Below are positions 9,460-18,123 of a stretch of DNA of 64,000 nucleotides, piece by piece. The notes beneath the pieces were generated by a model that did no database searches, was not told where the DNA came from, and was given only the letters and a program-made list of their open reading frames with translations. The DNA comes from Streptococcus sp. oral taxon 056 str. F0418 (GTDB lineage: Bacteria; Bacillota; Bacilli; Lactobacillales; Streptococcaceae): positions 1,054,001 through 1,118,000 of the forward strand of contig NZ_AFQU01000001.1 of NCBI RefSeq assembly GCF_000220065.1, given 5' to 3'. Made by a program: the position numbers and the translations under genes. The stretch's first letter is position 1. The number at the start of each line of letters is the position of its first letter.

Positions 9460-10155
9460 TTAATGTTTCTTTCCGTAGTTCCCATAGTTTCCATAAGCGC
9501 CATAGGCTCCATAGCGATCGTTAGATACATCGTATTTATTTAGTATAACTCCTAAAAATGGTGTGCTTGTTTGCTCTAATTGCTCTTTTGCTTTTTGCAA
9601 GGCTTTTCGTTTGACAGAACCAGACTCAGCCACTAAGATACTAGCATCACATTTCTGAGAAATGATAGCAGCATCAATTACTAAGCCAACAGGAGGCGTA
9701 TCAACAATGACATAGTCATAATAGCGGCGCAAAATATTCATCATAATATCAAAATTCTTGCTTTGTAAAAGAGCTATTGGATTAGGGGAAGACTGACCCG
9801 ACTCAATGACAAATAAATTCTTAACATCTGTTTCACACAATCCTTGTGATAGATCCGTCTTTCCTGACAAGTAGTCTGTCAATCCTGTGATTTTTGCTGA
9901 AGACTTAAATACACCCGACATGACTGAATTTCGAATATCTGCATCAATCAAAAGCGTCTTATAACCCGCTCTTGCAAAAGCAATGGCAAGATTCGTAGAT
10001 GTTGTTGACTTCCCTTCATTGGGGTGAACAGAAGTAAGGGAAACAATTTTAATATTTTCTCCACTTAGCTGAATATTGGTGCGAAGAGCATTATAATACT
10101 CTTCCGTTCTTTGGATAGAGTTTTTCTTTTTAGTTGATAATTCTAATACTGGCAT
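9460..10155 (-). CDS. wze: Capsule tyrosine-protein kinase CpsD/Wze
   Basis: 231 residues of the BY-kinase family. The Walker A block is SVHPNEGKSTTSTNLA, Walker A' is TLLIDADIRNS, and Walker B is YVIVDTPPVG. The C-terminus is the tyrosine cluster YGAYGAYGNYGNYG used for autophosphorylation. In Firmicutes the kinase needs the cytoplasmic end of the separate membrane protein CpsC/Wzd, which is encoded just upstream with a 9-base gap. It regulates chain length and export together with the phosphatase Wzh. Confidence 0.95.
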   Translation of the reverse strand: MPVLELSTKKKNSIQRTEEYYNALRTNIQLSGENIKIVSLTSVHPNEGKSTTSTNLAIAFARAGYKTLLIDADIRNSVMSGVFKSSAKITGLTDYLSGKTDLSQGLCETDVKNLFVIESGQSSPNPIALLQSKNFDIMMNILRRYYDYVIVDTPPVGLVIDAAIISQKCDASILVAESGSVKRKALQKAKEQLEQTSTPFLGVILNKYDVSNDRYGAYGAYGNYGNYGKKH

Positions 10156-10164
10156 AGGAACTCC

Positions 10165-10860
10165 TTATTTCAACTTTCTCATGTCAGGTACGATACCAAG
10201 TAAAGACATACCCATTACTTCTTCAATGTCCTCTGGTTTTTTCACCCGATCGTCTAAGACTTCAACAATCAATACTAAGACAACCATCGCCACAGCGCCA
10301 CCGACAAATCCAATCATTACATTACGGCGAATATTTGGAGAAGAAGGACTTTTAGGGGCTTCTGCCTCTTCCAAGGTTGTGACATCAGATACCTTTGTCA
10401 CAGCAATGATTTTCTCTGCAGCTACTTCACGTAAAGTATTTGCAATGCGACTCGCTTGATTTGGATCGCCATTTGTCACAGTGATTGAGACAATACGAGT
10501 ATCTGTGGGAACAGAGACGGCTACTTTCCCAGCTAAATCAGCTGTTGTACTTGATAATTTCAACTCCGAAATAACAGTTGATAACACGTCTTGTGACAAA
10601 ATAATTTCTTTATAGTCCTTAACTAGATAAGCGCCTGCCTGAAGATCCTGATTTGTCAACGCGTTATTATCTGACTGTTGACGACTGACCACATAGATTC
10701 TAGTAGTACTTTGATATGATGGCTTTGCTATAAAAACGCTATAGCCCAGCGCTAAAATTGCTGTCATTAAAGCTGTCAAAACAATAAAAAATTTTCTCTG
10801 CCATATAATCTTTAACAACGACACTATGTCAATTTCCACCATTTGGTTTTCTTGATTCAT
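10165..10860 (-). CDS. wzd: Polysaccharide co-polymerase / kinase modulator CpsC (Wzd)
   Basis: 231 residues with the Wzz (chain length determinant) layout: a membrane span near residues 28-50 ([20 protein letters not shown]), an extracellular domain, and a second span near 180-203 ([20 protein letters not shown]) followed by a short cytoplasmic tail, [19 protein letters not shown], which activates the kinase. The proline-rich motif [12 protein letters not shown] lies just before the second span, as in other members. Acts at the membrane with Wze to set polymer length. Confidence 0.94.
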   Translation of the reverse strand: MNQENQMVEIDIVSLLKIIWQRKFFIVLTALMTAILALGYSVFIAKPSYQSTTRIYVVSRQQSDNNALTNQDLQAGAYLVKDYKEIILSQDVLSTVISELKLSSTTADLAGKVAVSVPTDTRIVSITVTNGDPNQASRIANTLREVAAEKIIAVTKVSDVTTLEEAEAPKSPSSPNIRRNVMIGFVGGAVAMVVLVLIVEVLDDRVKKPEDIEEVMGMSLLGIVPDMRKLK

Positions 10861-10890
10861 TTTTCTCTTTCTCCTTGTTAAAAATGAAAG

Positions 10891-11622
10891 TTAAATATAC
10901 TCATTTCTCAACAAAATTTCTTGGTTTTTTCTAAATAATTGTTCTGCGTAAGCAACGCCATATTTTTTAGATATAATCTGGTAAGCTTCTTCCATGTATG
11001 GTGGCCGATCATCTAAATTATGCATATCACTAGCCACAAAGTGAACCAAATCCTTCTCTAAAAAGAAGCGAGCTCGCTTTTTCATAAATTTATATTTGTC
11101 TCCAAATAATTTTGGCTTCAGTACACTTGAGCTATTAATTTGCATGTAGCATCCCATATCAATCAGATCACGAACCTTTTTTTCGTCATTTTCTAAGCAG
11201 TGATAACGTTCAATATGCGCTACCACAGGTGTGATCCCTAGACGTAAAACATTGCTCAAAGCTGTGTGAATTTCCTTATAAGGAGTTGTCATACTAAATT
11301 CAATTAAAGCATATCTCGTATCTGCTAAACTAGGGATTATTTTTTTCTCTAACTTATCTAGCACATCACTGGTGTAGTAAATCTCTGCACCATAAAGTAC
11401 CGTCAAGTCATCTGAAATTTCTTTTGCTATTTCCTGTACTAGCTTAAAATGTTCTGCAATTTTATTTTCTGGTGTTTCAAACATCCCTTTTCGACGGTGG
11501 GAAGTGGAAATAATTGTCCGAACTCCTTGCCTATAGCTTTCTTCAAGCAGAGCACGACTATCTGCCAAATTTCTAGGCCCATCGTCAACATCAAAAACAA
11601 TATGTGAATGAATGTCAATCAT
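10891..11622 (-). CDS. wzh: Tyrosine-protein phosphatase CpsB (Wzh), PHP family
   Basis: 243 residues starting MIDIHSHIVFDVDDGP, the metal-binding DxHxH motif of the PHP domain. Further metal ligands are visible in STSHRRKGMF, YGAEIYYTSD, VVAHIERYH and VASDMHNLDDRPP. This manganese-dependent phosphatase removes phosphate from the tyrosine tail of Wze and so resets capsule synthesis. The gene starts four bases after wzg stops, and the four regulatory genes are in the usual streptococcal order. Confidence 0.95.
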   Translation of the reverse strand: MIDIHSHIVFDVDDGPRNLADSRALLEESYRQGVRTIISTSHRRKGMFETPENKIAEHFKLVQEIAKEISDDLTVLYGAEIYYTSDVLDKLEKKIIPSLADTRYALIEFSMTTPYKEIHTALSNVLRLGITPVVAHIERYHCLENDEKKVRDLIDMGCYMQINSSSVLKPKLFGDKYKFMKKRARFFLEKDLVHFVASDMHNLDDRPPYMEEAYQIISKKYGVAYAEQLFRKNQEILLRNEYI

Positions 11623-11625
11623 GCC

Positions 11626-13086
11626 TTACTTTCCTTCCATCACTGCTTGGATAGCAGCTTTCATTGCGGCCAAACTATTTTGATCAATTTCCATCATATA
11701 AAGATTGGCATCTGGCATAGCATGCGATGGCAAGCCCATTGTTCCATTACCAGTCAAGGCTTGTGAAGTCACTGCATAACTGCCACCCGTTTCTAATTGA
11801 GTGTTGATAAGGTTCATCATAGTCTCCAAGCTCATATTGGTTTGAACAGAATCTTGTAAGCCAGAAATAATGTTATTATAATTCTTCAAAGCATCTGTAG
11901 AGGTGAGTTTCTTAATAATGGCTGCGATAACTTTTTCCTGATTTTTACCACGATCGCCATCCCCTCCGTTAAGAGAATAACGTTCTCTTACGAAACCTAA
12001 CGCCTGTTCCGAATTTAAATGAACCTCTCCTATAGCAAAATGATAATTCCCGTGAAGACTAGTGAACTCTTGCTCGTTATAAACATCTACACCACCTAAA
12101 AGATCAATTAATTTCAAGAACGAAGTGAAATTAAGACGGACATAATATGGAATGTCAATACCATAAAGTGTCTCAAGCGTATGGACTGAAGCATCAACGC
12201 CATAAATCCCAGCATGAGTCAATTTATCTGGTTGATCCTCACCGCCATCTGCAATTGGTACATAACTATCTCGCGGTGTTGTTGTCAAAAGAACTCTCTT
12301 AGTCTTACGATTAACTGTCATAATGATATTCACATCCGAACGTGAAACAGACGATATGCTACCATAAGTATCAATTCCACTAACATAAATATTGAACACA
12401 TCCGCATTAGCATTTTGTTTTTGATTAGCAATTTCAACTTTTTTGGTCATCTTAAAGCTATATAACTTTTTAATTTTGGATGCATAATCTGGATCTTCAC
12501 TACGCAGGGTATCCTCAAAAACACTATTGAGGACGATAGCCTTTGTTTCACCCGCTATCAGAGATTTATAAGCTCCTAGATATGAACTAGCCGAATCAAC
12601 TGTCACATTTATATTTTTCGATTTAGCAAGTTCATCTGTCAATGCTGTAATATTAGCTGCATCATTCTTTGTTGGAGCCAGGACATTAGTAATTTTGGTG
12701 ATGTCTTTAATGTCGCTATCGGCTGCTACCACAATACTCATTTCATATTCAGAAAAGCTTGATGTAGAATTTACACCTGTTGATAAATCAAGCACCTCTT
12801 TAACAGCATACATTGCACCAGCTCCAGCTAACAATGATAGAGATAATAATACTGCGGTGAACACACGCGCTTTATTCTTCCAAATAAGTAGAATCGCCAA
12901 AACTGCTACTGCTAGCATAATAGCAACAACGATTATATTCAAATACCGAAATGCTAAAATATTATATTTGAAAATAGCAAATATCAACAAGGCAGCCAGC
13001 AAACTATAGATTACTAACAAGCCAACATTAACAATTCTTAATCGATTTTTTGCTCGAGCGAATCCGCCACTTCTTTTTCGGGACAT
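11626..13086 (-). CDS. wzg: LytR-CpsA-Psr family attachment protein CpsA (Wzg)
   Basis: 486 residues. A short basic N-terminus is followed by three membrane spans (about residues 16-110), an accessory DNA-PPF-like domain, and the LCP domain from about residue 225 ([62 protein letters not shown], given here as key blocks). The conserved arginines of LCP enzymes are present in TPRDSY and FVRERYSL...DRGKNQ. The enzyme is thought to ligate the finished polysaccharide to peptidoglycan. First gene of the operon; promoter at 13121-13129. Confidence 0.95.
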   Translation of the reverse strand: MSRKRSGGFARAKNRLRIVNVGLLVIYSLLAALLIFAIFKYNILAFRYLNIIVVAIMLAVAVLAILLIWKNKARVFTAVLLSLSLLAGAGAMYAVKEVLDLSTGVNSTSSFSEYEMSIVVAADSDIKDITKITNVLAPTKNDAANITALTDELAKSKNINVTVDSASSYLGAYKSLIAGETKAIVLNSVFEDTLRSEDPDYASKIKKLYSFKMTKKVEIANQKQNANADVFNIYVSGIDTYGSISSVSRSDVNIIMTVNRKTKRVLLTTTPRDSYVPIADGGEDQPDKLTHAGIYGVDASVHTLETLYGIDIPYYVRLNFTSFLKLIDLLGGVDVYNEQEFTSLHGNYHFAIGEVHLNSEQALGFVRERYSLNGGDGDRGKNQEKVIAAIIKKLTSTDALKNYNNIISGLQDSVQTNMSLETMMNLINTQLETGGSYAVTSQALTGNGTMGLPSHAMPDANLYMMEIDQNSLAAMKAAIQAVMEGK

Positions 13087-13120
13087 GATAAACCACTTTC
13101 TATGTAAAATACTCTATTCT

Positions 13121-13129
13121 ATTATAGCA
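13121..13129 (-). promoter_or_regulatory. Extended -10 promoter of the capsule operon
   Basis: On the minus strand TGCTATAAT forms a perfect extended -10 box (TATAAT at 13121-13126). No good -35 is seen. It lies 34 bases before the wzg start codon, which has AGAAAGTGG as ribosome site. Confidence 0.75.
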
Positions 13130-13269
13130 TAAAAATAGAGAATTCTTTACTAATACTGGAAAAATTAACAAGAAAAGCGTCGAAGTGTTAACATATAGCA
13201 GCTAAACAATGATTTGATTTAATATAAAAATGCACTAAGATAGCTGAAAAATCATCCCCACTTCAATGA

Positions 13270-13585
13270 CTAATCAAAAAAAGAAGAGCAGCATTTAACT
13301 TTTTTGGTATGTACTGCTACTCATCGATTTAGCAAGCGTATACTATACTTCTCTTCATTTTTACCGTTCTACTCCCTATCAAAAACTTCTAAGGTCCTTG
13401 CAGATGTTACAAATTATCAGACTCTACGGTTGGTACTTCTGTACGTTAACCTCCTTTGCTGAAAGCCCACCCTTTTACCACTGCAATCTAGCCACACTTG
13501 CCCTGCTGTGCATACCAAATAGATCCATCTATAAAAGATATTTTGCTTTATTAGACATTGCCAGGTCAATCTGTTCAACGATTTA
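13270..13585 (+). pseudogene. Decayed copy of the TIGR02206-like membrane protein gene
   Basis: This stretch matches the 5' half of the intact gene at 16005 almost base for base, from ctaatcaaaaaa to caacgattta. The blocks LQIIRLYGWYFCTLTSFAES and FYHCNLATLALLC correspond to LQIIGLYGWYLCTLTPSAES and FYHCSLAALALLC. The copy has lost its start, carries small indels that break the frame before about 13398, and stops matching after 13585, where unrelated sequence follows. An open frame remains from 13398 to 13691, but its last third (from about 13586) is foreign to the family. It is a remnant from a duplication that now brackets the GntR/ABC operon. Confidence 0.8.
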
Positions 13586-13837
13586 CTTAGAGAACCCAAA
13601 TTTTCTAAAACGCAGGGCCACTCATGATATTCAAGAAACTCTTTATCTAACTGGATATCATGAACAGACTGGCACACCTATAACCGTTTAAAATGTATCT
13701 TGATTCACTTGTTATGCGAACTTTAAATCTGTAACACCGCACCTAAATATAATATATTTACTATATAAATAAATTTCCTACATAAAAAAGCAGGCTTACA
13801 AGCTTTTTATAAAATATTTTCAAAATGACTTTTTTTC
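13586..13837. other. Gene-free stretch between the decayed copy and the GntR promoter
   Basis: No convincing gene. The open frame that continues to 13691 (ending HDIQETLYLTGYHEQTGTP) looks like a protein tail of unknown origin. At 13785-13808 AAAAAGC and GCTTTTT face each other across ten bases and could be a weak terminator or attenuator. Confidence 0.4.
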
Positions 13838-13866
13838 TTGACAAGAAAAAATCAAAGTTGTATATT
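13838..13866 (+). promoter_or_regulatory. Sigma-A promoter of the GntR/ABC operon
   Basis: TTGACA (13838-13843), a 17-base spacer, and TATATT (13861-13866). The -10 box is directly followed by an inverted repeat, so a bound repressor would cover the transcription start. Confidence 0.82.
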
Positions 13867-13868
13867 TA

Positions 13869-13895
13869 GGTTAGTTGGTTGAGTAACTAACCAAC
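13869..13895 (+). promoter_or_regulatory. Probable operator of the GntR-family regulator
   Basis: GGTTAGT (13869-13875) and ACTAACC (13886-13892) are perfect inverted arms around ten bases. A second, overlapping pair is GTTGGTT (13874-13880) and AACCAAC (13889-13895). It abuts the -10 box. YtrA-type GntR regulators usually repress their own operon from such sites; assignment to this regulator is inference. Confidence 0.65.
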
Positions 13896-13919
13896 AATCC
13901 TTTGGCCAAGGAGAACCCA

Positions 13920-14288
13920 ATGAAATTAGATTACAATGGTTCTGTTCCGCTGTTTAAGCAGATTGCAGACCAACTAGAAAATGAGATTTTCAATGAGACT
14001 TTCAAAGAAAATGAGCAGGTTCCTTCAACGACTGAAATCTCGCAGCTCTATCAAATCAATCCTGCAACCGTTTTAAAAGGCATGAATCTTTTGGTTGAAC
14101 AGAAAATCTTAGAAAAACGCCGCGGTATTGGTATGTTTGTGACAAGTGGTGCTCTGGCTTTGATTGAAGCAAAAAGACGTAATGAGTTTCTTGCTCAACA
14201 CGTGGAAAGATTTGTCAAAGAAGCAAAGGCGTTGCATATCAGTTACGAAGAGCTCATTGTTCTCATTAGAGGAGGTTATGACAGATGA
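13920..14288 (+). CDS. GntR family transcriptional regulator, YtrA subfamily
   Basis: 122 residues from the ATG at 13920, chosen because AAGGAG lies six bases upstream; a TTG 18 bases earlier lacks a site. The N-terminal winged helix reads PLFKQIADQLENEIF...VPSTTEISQLYQINPATVLKGMNLLVEQ...RRGIGMFV, the GntR fold. The C-terminal part is only about 50 residues, without a ligand-binding domain, which is typical of the YtrA group that sits in front of ABC transporter genes. It overlaps the ATPase gene by ATGA. Likely an autorepressor acting at 13869-13895. Confidence 0.9.
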   Translation: MKLDYNGSVPLFKQIADQLENEIFNETFKENEQVPSTTEISQLYQINPATVLKGMNLLVEQKILEKRRGIGMFVTSGALALIEAKRRNEFLAQHVERFVKEAKALHISYEELIVLIRGGYDR

Positions 14289-15142
14289 CGCTTGTCTTAA
14301 ATCGTATTCGTAAGCAGTATGGGAATCAAATGATTCTGCACGATATTTCTTTAACCTTTAAACCAAAGACGATTTATGGTTTATTAGGACGCAATGGAGC
14401 TGGCAAATCCACCCTATTAAAAATTATCAGCCACCGAATTAACAAGGATAGCGGTGAATTACGCTTCAATCAAGCTCCCCTTTGGGAAAATCAAGATAAT
14501 ATGTCCCGCATTTATCTGATGAATGATGATAATTGGTTCAACAATAATATGAAGATGTATGAAATCTTCCATTTTGTCGATGATGTAACGGGTGATTTTG
14601 ATTGGGAATTTGCTCAAAATCTAACCCGTGCCTTCGCTCTTGATCCAAATAAAAGATTCAAATCACTATCTACCGGCTACAAGACCATTGCCAAAATCAT
14701 CATCGCTTTTTGTGTGCCGGCCGATTATGTTTTTCTTGATGAACCCGCTCTGGGACTGGATGCCAATCACCGGCAGCTCTTTAATAAAAAATTACTGGAA
14801 GCCTATGATCGCAGACCGCGCTCTTTCATTATTTCAACACATATTATTGAGGAAATTGCTTTTTTGTTACAGGAAGTCATTATCATTCAAGATGGCGTGA
14901 TTATGGAGGAAGCCGATATCGAAAGTCTCTTAAGCATCGGGCATACGATTTCTGGACAGGCTAATCTGGTTGATGAATACACCGCTGGCTGTAATATCAT
15001 TGCTCAGGAAGATCTCGGTCCTTTCAAGCAGGTCGTTGTCTTAGGAGATATTCCTAACGATATTCCTGATGAGATTACTATTGGACCGCTTGGTTTACAA
15101 GAATACTTTGTCCACATCACCAGAAAGGAGAATGAAGTCTGA
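14285..15142 (+). CDS. ABC transporter ATP-binding protein
   Basis: 285 residues. Walker A is GLLGRNGAGKSTLLK, the Walker B/D-loop is YVFLDEPALGLD, and the H-loop is IISTHIIEE. The signature loop is FKSLSTGYKTIAKI, weaker than LSGGQ (LSTGY), which is common in YtrB-like ATPases. A C-terminal extension of about 80 residues follows. It overlaps the genes on both sides by four bases and one base, so the three are one translationally coupled operon. The substrate is unknown; relatives respond to cell-envelope stress or bacitracin-like compounds. Confidence 0.92.
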   Translation: MTLVLNRIRKQYGNQMILHDISLTFKPKTIYGLLGRNGAGKSTLLKIISHRINKDSGELRFNQAPLWENQDNMSRIYLMNDDNWFNNNMKMYEIFHFVDDVTGDFDWEFAQNLTRAFALDPNKRFKSLSTGYKTIAKIIIAFCVPADYVFLDEPALGLDANHRQLFNKKLLEAYDRRPRSFIISTHIIEEIAFLLQEVIIIQDGVIMEEADIESLLSIGHTISGQANLVDEYTAGCNIIAQEDLGPFKQVVVLGDIPNDIPDEITIGPLGLQEYFVHITRKENEV

Positions 15143-15897
15143 TGTTACAACGCGCTTATCTATATGAAACCAAAAACTTGTTGCTGGTTCTCGCAAAAGG
15201 AATTGCGGGCGTCATAGCTGCCACCCTTCTTTTGCTGACGATTCTGCTCCTTTCAGGCAATACAACTGTCAATGCTAACTTTAACTTTCCCATCTTAGCT
15301 GGCATCTTTATATTAGTTCTCGGCATTTATTACACACCGCACTTCTTTCGGATGTTTAACCAGCTGGGATTAACACGGAAAAATCAATATTTAGCAGAAA
15401 TCATTAGCTCTGCTTTAGTGGCTCTGATTTCTTCTTTGAGCATTATTTTAGTTGGTTTTTTATTTAATAGCTTCGCCCAATTCTTTCATCTGAACTTGTC
15501 TGGCTTCAGTTTTCAAAACTGGACCCTGCTGAGCTCATTTTATTGGCTAACCTTGCTGACTGGTATTCTACTGGGCATCAAATTTATCGGCAACTGTATC
15601 GGCATGTTTTTCGATAAGTTCGCTGGAAAAATTGGCTTGATTTGGCTGATTGGTCTCATCTGGATTCTACCAGGAATCTTGACCATTTTGCTGACGGTTC
15701 TGGTCACAAGCTTATCCACTATTTTACCACAAGCTATTGTACAGGCTTGTATGCAATTTGTCCGTGAATTTGTCATTGCTTTTCTGTCTGGACAAATATC
15801 ACTCAGTGTTCTGGCTGTTTTAGGTAGTCTGCTCTTACTGTTGATGTGGGTTCAATGGAGACTGTTTCAACATCATCAAAGCAGCATTGGAGGATGA
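15142..15897 (+). CDS. ABC transporter permease-like membrane protein
   Basis: 251 residues with six hydrophobic spans (about 15-37, 50-67, 93-115, 135-157, 170-195, 215-237) and a short basic tail. It begins with the A of the ATPase stop codon, and a terminator follows the gene. It must be the membrane partner of the ATPase. No sequence motif indicates the substrate. Confidence 0.82.
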   Translation: MLQRAYLYETKNLLLVLAKGIAGVIAATLLLLTILLLSGNTTVNANFNFPILAGIFILVLGIYYTPHFFRMFNQLGLTRKNQYLAEIISSALVALISSLSIILVGFLFNSFAQFFHLNLSGFSFQNWTLLSSFYWLTLLTGILLGIKFIGNCIGMFFDKFAGKIGLIWLIGLIWILPGILTILLTVLVTSLSTILPQAIVQACMQFVREFVIAFLSGQISLSVLAVLGSLLLLLMWVQWRLFQHHQSSIGG

Positions 15898-15915
15898 AAG
15901 AACTTTCATTCTGCA

Positions 15916-15953
15916 AAAGAACATGCGCCATTTGAACGCATGTTCTTTCTTTT
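15916..15953 (+). terminator. Terminator of the GntR/ABC operon
   Basis: AAAGAACATGCG (15916-15927) and CGCATGTTCTTT (15937-15948) form a perfect 12-bp stem with a nine-base loop, followed by CTTTT. Confidence 0.9.
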
Positions 15954-16004
15954 CCAGCTATTTGAAACCAGCCAACAGCAAACATAATTGAATCAGGAAA
16001 TACT

Positions 16005-16661
16005 ATGGCCGATTTTTTCTCTAATCAAAAAACAGAAGCACCTCATTTAACTCCTTTTTGGTATGTGCTGCTCCTCATCGGTTTAGCAAGTGTATACTAC
16101 ACCTCTCTTCGCTTTTACCACTCTACTCCCTACAGAAAACTTCTGAAGTACCTACAAATTTTACAAATTATTGGGCTCTACGGCTGGTACCTCTGTACGT
16201 TAACACCTTCCGCTGAAAGTCTGCCCTTTTATCACTGCAGTTTAGCTGCACTTGCCCTGCTGTGCCTGCCAGATCAATCCATCTATAAAAGTTATTTTGC
16301 CTTATTAGGTATTATTGGGCCAATCTGTTCCACGATTTATCCTATCTTTGATCCTTTTCGGCTGCCCCATATCACGTTTATATCCTACATCATTGGTCAC
16401 TATGCATTGATTGGAAATTCCCTCGTTTACCTAACCCTTCACAAAAAGCCCTTATCTAGCAAACGGATTATTTATTTTACTTTTCAACTCAATCTCATCA
16501 TCGTAGGCATCAACTTGCTGACAGATGGGAATTACGGATTTTTAAGCCAGCCGCCTATTATTGGCAACCATGGAATCTTATTTAATTATCTTTTTATCTC
16601 TTGCCTCTTGTCAGCTGTGCTCATTTTTGAAAATAAAATCTACCAAAAAATAAAGGAATAA
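16005..16661 (+). CDS. TIGR02206 family (YwaF-like) integral membrane protein
   Basis: 218 residues with six to seven spans. The features of the family are visible: FWYVLLLIGLASVYY near the start, GWYLCTLTPSAESLPFYHCSLAALALL in the middle (key residues E, PFYHC), and TDGNYGFLSQPP near the end. Function is not known. The start at 16005 follows AGGAAA. A broken copy of its 5' half lies at 13270-13585. The gene ends inside its own terminator. Confidence 0.85.
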   Translation: MADFFSNQKTEAPHLTPFWYVLLLIGLASVYYTSLRFYHSTPYRKLLKYLQILQIIGLYGWYLCTLTPSAESLPFYHCSLAALALLCLPDQSIYKSYFALLGIIGPICSTIYPIFDPFRLPHITFISYIIGHYALIGNSLVYLTLHKKPLSSKRIIYFTFQLNLIIVGINLLTDGNYGFLSQPPIIGNHGILFNYLFISCLLSAVLIFENKIYQKIKE

Positions 16662-16696
16662 TGGACTCCTCTACTAGAGCTCATTATTCCTTTTCT
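16652..16696 (+). terminator. Terminator overlapping the stop of the YwaF-like gene
   Basis: AAAGGAATAATG (16652-16663) pairs with CATTATTCCTTT (16682-16693), then TTC. The stem includes the stop codon. Confidence 0.85.
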
Positions 16697-16714
16697 ATAT
16701 GTCTAGTTTGTCTG

Positions 16715-16767
16715 TTAGCTTACCTTGCTTCAACAGCTTAGGAGACTGTTGAAGCAAGGTAAGCTAA
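16715..16767. repeat. Perfect 22-bp inverted repeat with 9-base loop
   Basis: Bases 16715-16736 (beginning TTAGCTTACC, ending CAACAG) are exactly complementary to 16746-16767 (CTGTTG ... GCTAA), around the loop CTTAGGAGA. There is no T tract, and a good terminator already lies 20 bases before it. It lies in a 340-base gap between converging genes. It could be a small mobile hairpin element, a remnant, or an RNA structure; unassigned. Confidence 0.85.
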
Positions 16768-16845
16768 ACTTGTGTCGTCTGTACTTCCGTACAATCTGTA
16801 GCTCGCTGTCTCGTACTAAAAAAGATTCTATAATTACTTGACTAC

Positions 16846-17013
16846 TTAAATATTCACGTACAGAATACTGTAAAGGAAGTTAGTACTCAGGTCGCTGGTT
16901 TCTAGCTTTTTGTATTCGCTCAAACAAGCAGCAAGATCCTTCTCTGTTAGTTTATCAGTCAGTAAGCGAAAAAAGATGGAGCTAGTCCTCGCTATGAAAA
17001 ACCTTAGATAAGT
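16846..17013 (-). pseudogene. Possible C-terminal remnant of a lost gene
   Basis: Directly after nrdG, in another frame, 55 open codons without a start end at a stop at 16846. The encoded tail, with DKLTEKDLAACLSEYKKLE and SDLSTNFLYSIL, has the composition of a real protein end. I do not recognise the family. It overlaps the last ten bases of nrdG. The rest of the gap from 16768 to 16845 shows nothing definable. Confidence 0.3.
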
Positions 17014-17603
17014 TTATCACGATCCACCTGTTCAAAACTCTCTTTTCCATCATTCAGTTTATCCCAGATGACTATCTGGCCTGACTGAAGGGACTTCTGT
17101 ACATCGATGATTCGCTGATTAGAAGAGCCGCGGAACTGCAACATGAGATTCTTCTTGGTAATATCAAAACGGCCGTCCACTAGGATGTCAATCAAACTTA
17201 GCAACTCCAGCTTATCCTCCGTTTCCAGCATCATCTCCTCCCAGGTGTAGCCCGTCCAGGACCAGATATCCTTGTCCGGCAGCTCTCTTCGAATCCGCTT
17301 GACCAAGGGCAGGAGAATGCCTGTATTGAGAAAAGGCTCGCCACCTAGGAGGGTCAGCCCCTGTACATAAGGTTCCGCCAAGTCTTTCATAATCTGCTCC
17401 TCCAACTCTTGCGTATAAGGAATGCCAGCGTTGAAAGACCAAGTTGCTGCATTATAGCAGCCCTCACAGTGAAACATACAGCCACTGACATAGAGGGAGT
17501 TACGGACACCTTCGCCATCCACAAAGTTAAAGGCCTTATAGTCAATGATTCGTCCCTTACTCAGCTCCTCACTTTTCCATTCTTGAGGTTTGGGATTGTT
17601 CAT
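17004..17603 (-). CDS. nrdG: Anaerobic ribonucleoside-triphosphate reductase activating protein
   Basis: 199 residues from the ATG at 17603, chosen because GGAGG stands six bases upstream; longer starts would extend far into the acetyltransferase gene. The radical SAM cluster motif is GCMFHCEGCYN (C-x3-C-x2-C), preceded by NFVDGEGVRNSLYVSGC, and LLGGEPF follows. The enzyme uses S-adenosylmethionine and an iron-sulfur cluster to place the glycyl radical on NrdD. The nrdD-small gene-acetyltransferase-nrdG order is typical of streptococci. It overlaps the end of the preceding acetyltransferase gene by 35 bases. Confidence 0.96.
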   Translation of the reverse strand: MNNPKPQEWKSEELSKGRIIDYKAFNFVDGEGVRNSLYVSGCMFHCEGCYNAATWSFNAGIPYTQELEEQIMKDLAEPYVQGLTLLGGEPFLNTGILLPLVKRIRRELPDKDIWSWTGYTWEEMMLETEDKLELLSLIDILVDGRFDITKKNLMLQFRGSSNQRIIDVQKSLQSGQIVIWDKLNDGKESFEQVDRDKLI

Positions 17604-18114
17604 CTTCATCCTCCAAATCAATCCAGTAACGCTGACTTCTGTCGATTGTATTTTCGTAAACACCGCCAGCAGAGAGAATGGTGCGGCGGCTGGCTTCGTT
17701 GTCTTCATCGCAGGTAATCAGCACTCGTTCTAGTCCTTGCTTGCGAGCCTCTGCTAGTCCTAGCTCTAGCTGCAACTTGGCCAAGCCTTTTCTACGTTGA
17801 CTGGGGCGGATAGAATAGCCGATATGCCCACCCTCCACAAATAATTTGTCGTTTAAGGACAAGCGCAGAGCTAAAAAGCCCAGAGGCAAGCCAGTCTCAT
17901 CAAAGGATAGAAATTGGATGGCGTGAACCCAACCTGCTGGCAAGTTTGCCACATCTTCCTGTCGTCTTACCATTTGTAACCAATCCTCATAATCCTTTGC
18001 TCGTTTCCAAGTGGAGCCCATGCCACCGTGCATATAGGATTTTGCTGCATCGAACTCCGCAATCATCTCTAATATCGCGTCTTTATCTTCCAAAGTTGGT
18101 CGTCTTAGCTCCAT
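17569..18114 (-). CDS. GNAT family N-acetyltransferase (third tandem copy)
   Basis: 181 residues of the GNAT fold. The acetyl-CoA loop is GYSIRPSQRRKGLAKLQL (R-x-x-R-x-G-x variant) followed by GLERVLITCDEDNEASRRTI. It differs from the copy at 18124 in only about 14 of 168 residues, so the two come from a recent duplication. It has an acidic C-terminal extension (LEDEDEQSQTSRMEK) not found in its twin, created by overlap into nrdG. AAGGAGGG precedes the start. Substrate unknown. Confidence 0.9.
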   Translation of the reverse strand: MELRRPTLEDKDAILEMIAEFDAAKSYMHGGMGSTWKRAKDYEDWLQMVRRQEDVANLPAGWVHAIQFLSFDETGLPLGFLALRLSLNDKLFVEGGHIGYSIRPSQRRKGLAKLQLELGLAEARKQGLERVLITCDEDNEASRRTILSAGGVYENTIDRSQRYWIDLEDEDEQSQTSRMEK

Positions 18115-18123
18115 GTTCCCTCC

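Noticed and set aside
13417-13677. Open frame of 86 codons on the minus strand
   Set aside because: It is the antisense of the decayed membrane-protein copy; the base similarity to the gene at 16005 explains it.
16715-16767. Insertion sequence end
   Set aside because: No transposase frame or target duplication is seen near the inverted repeat.
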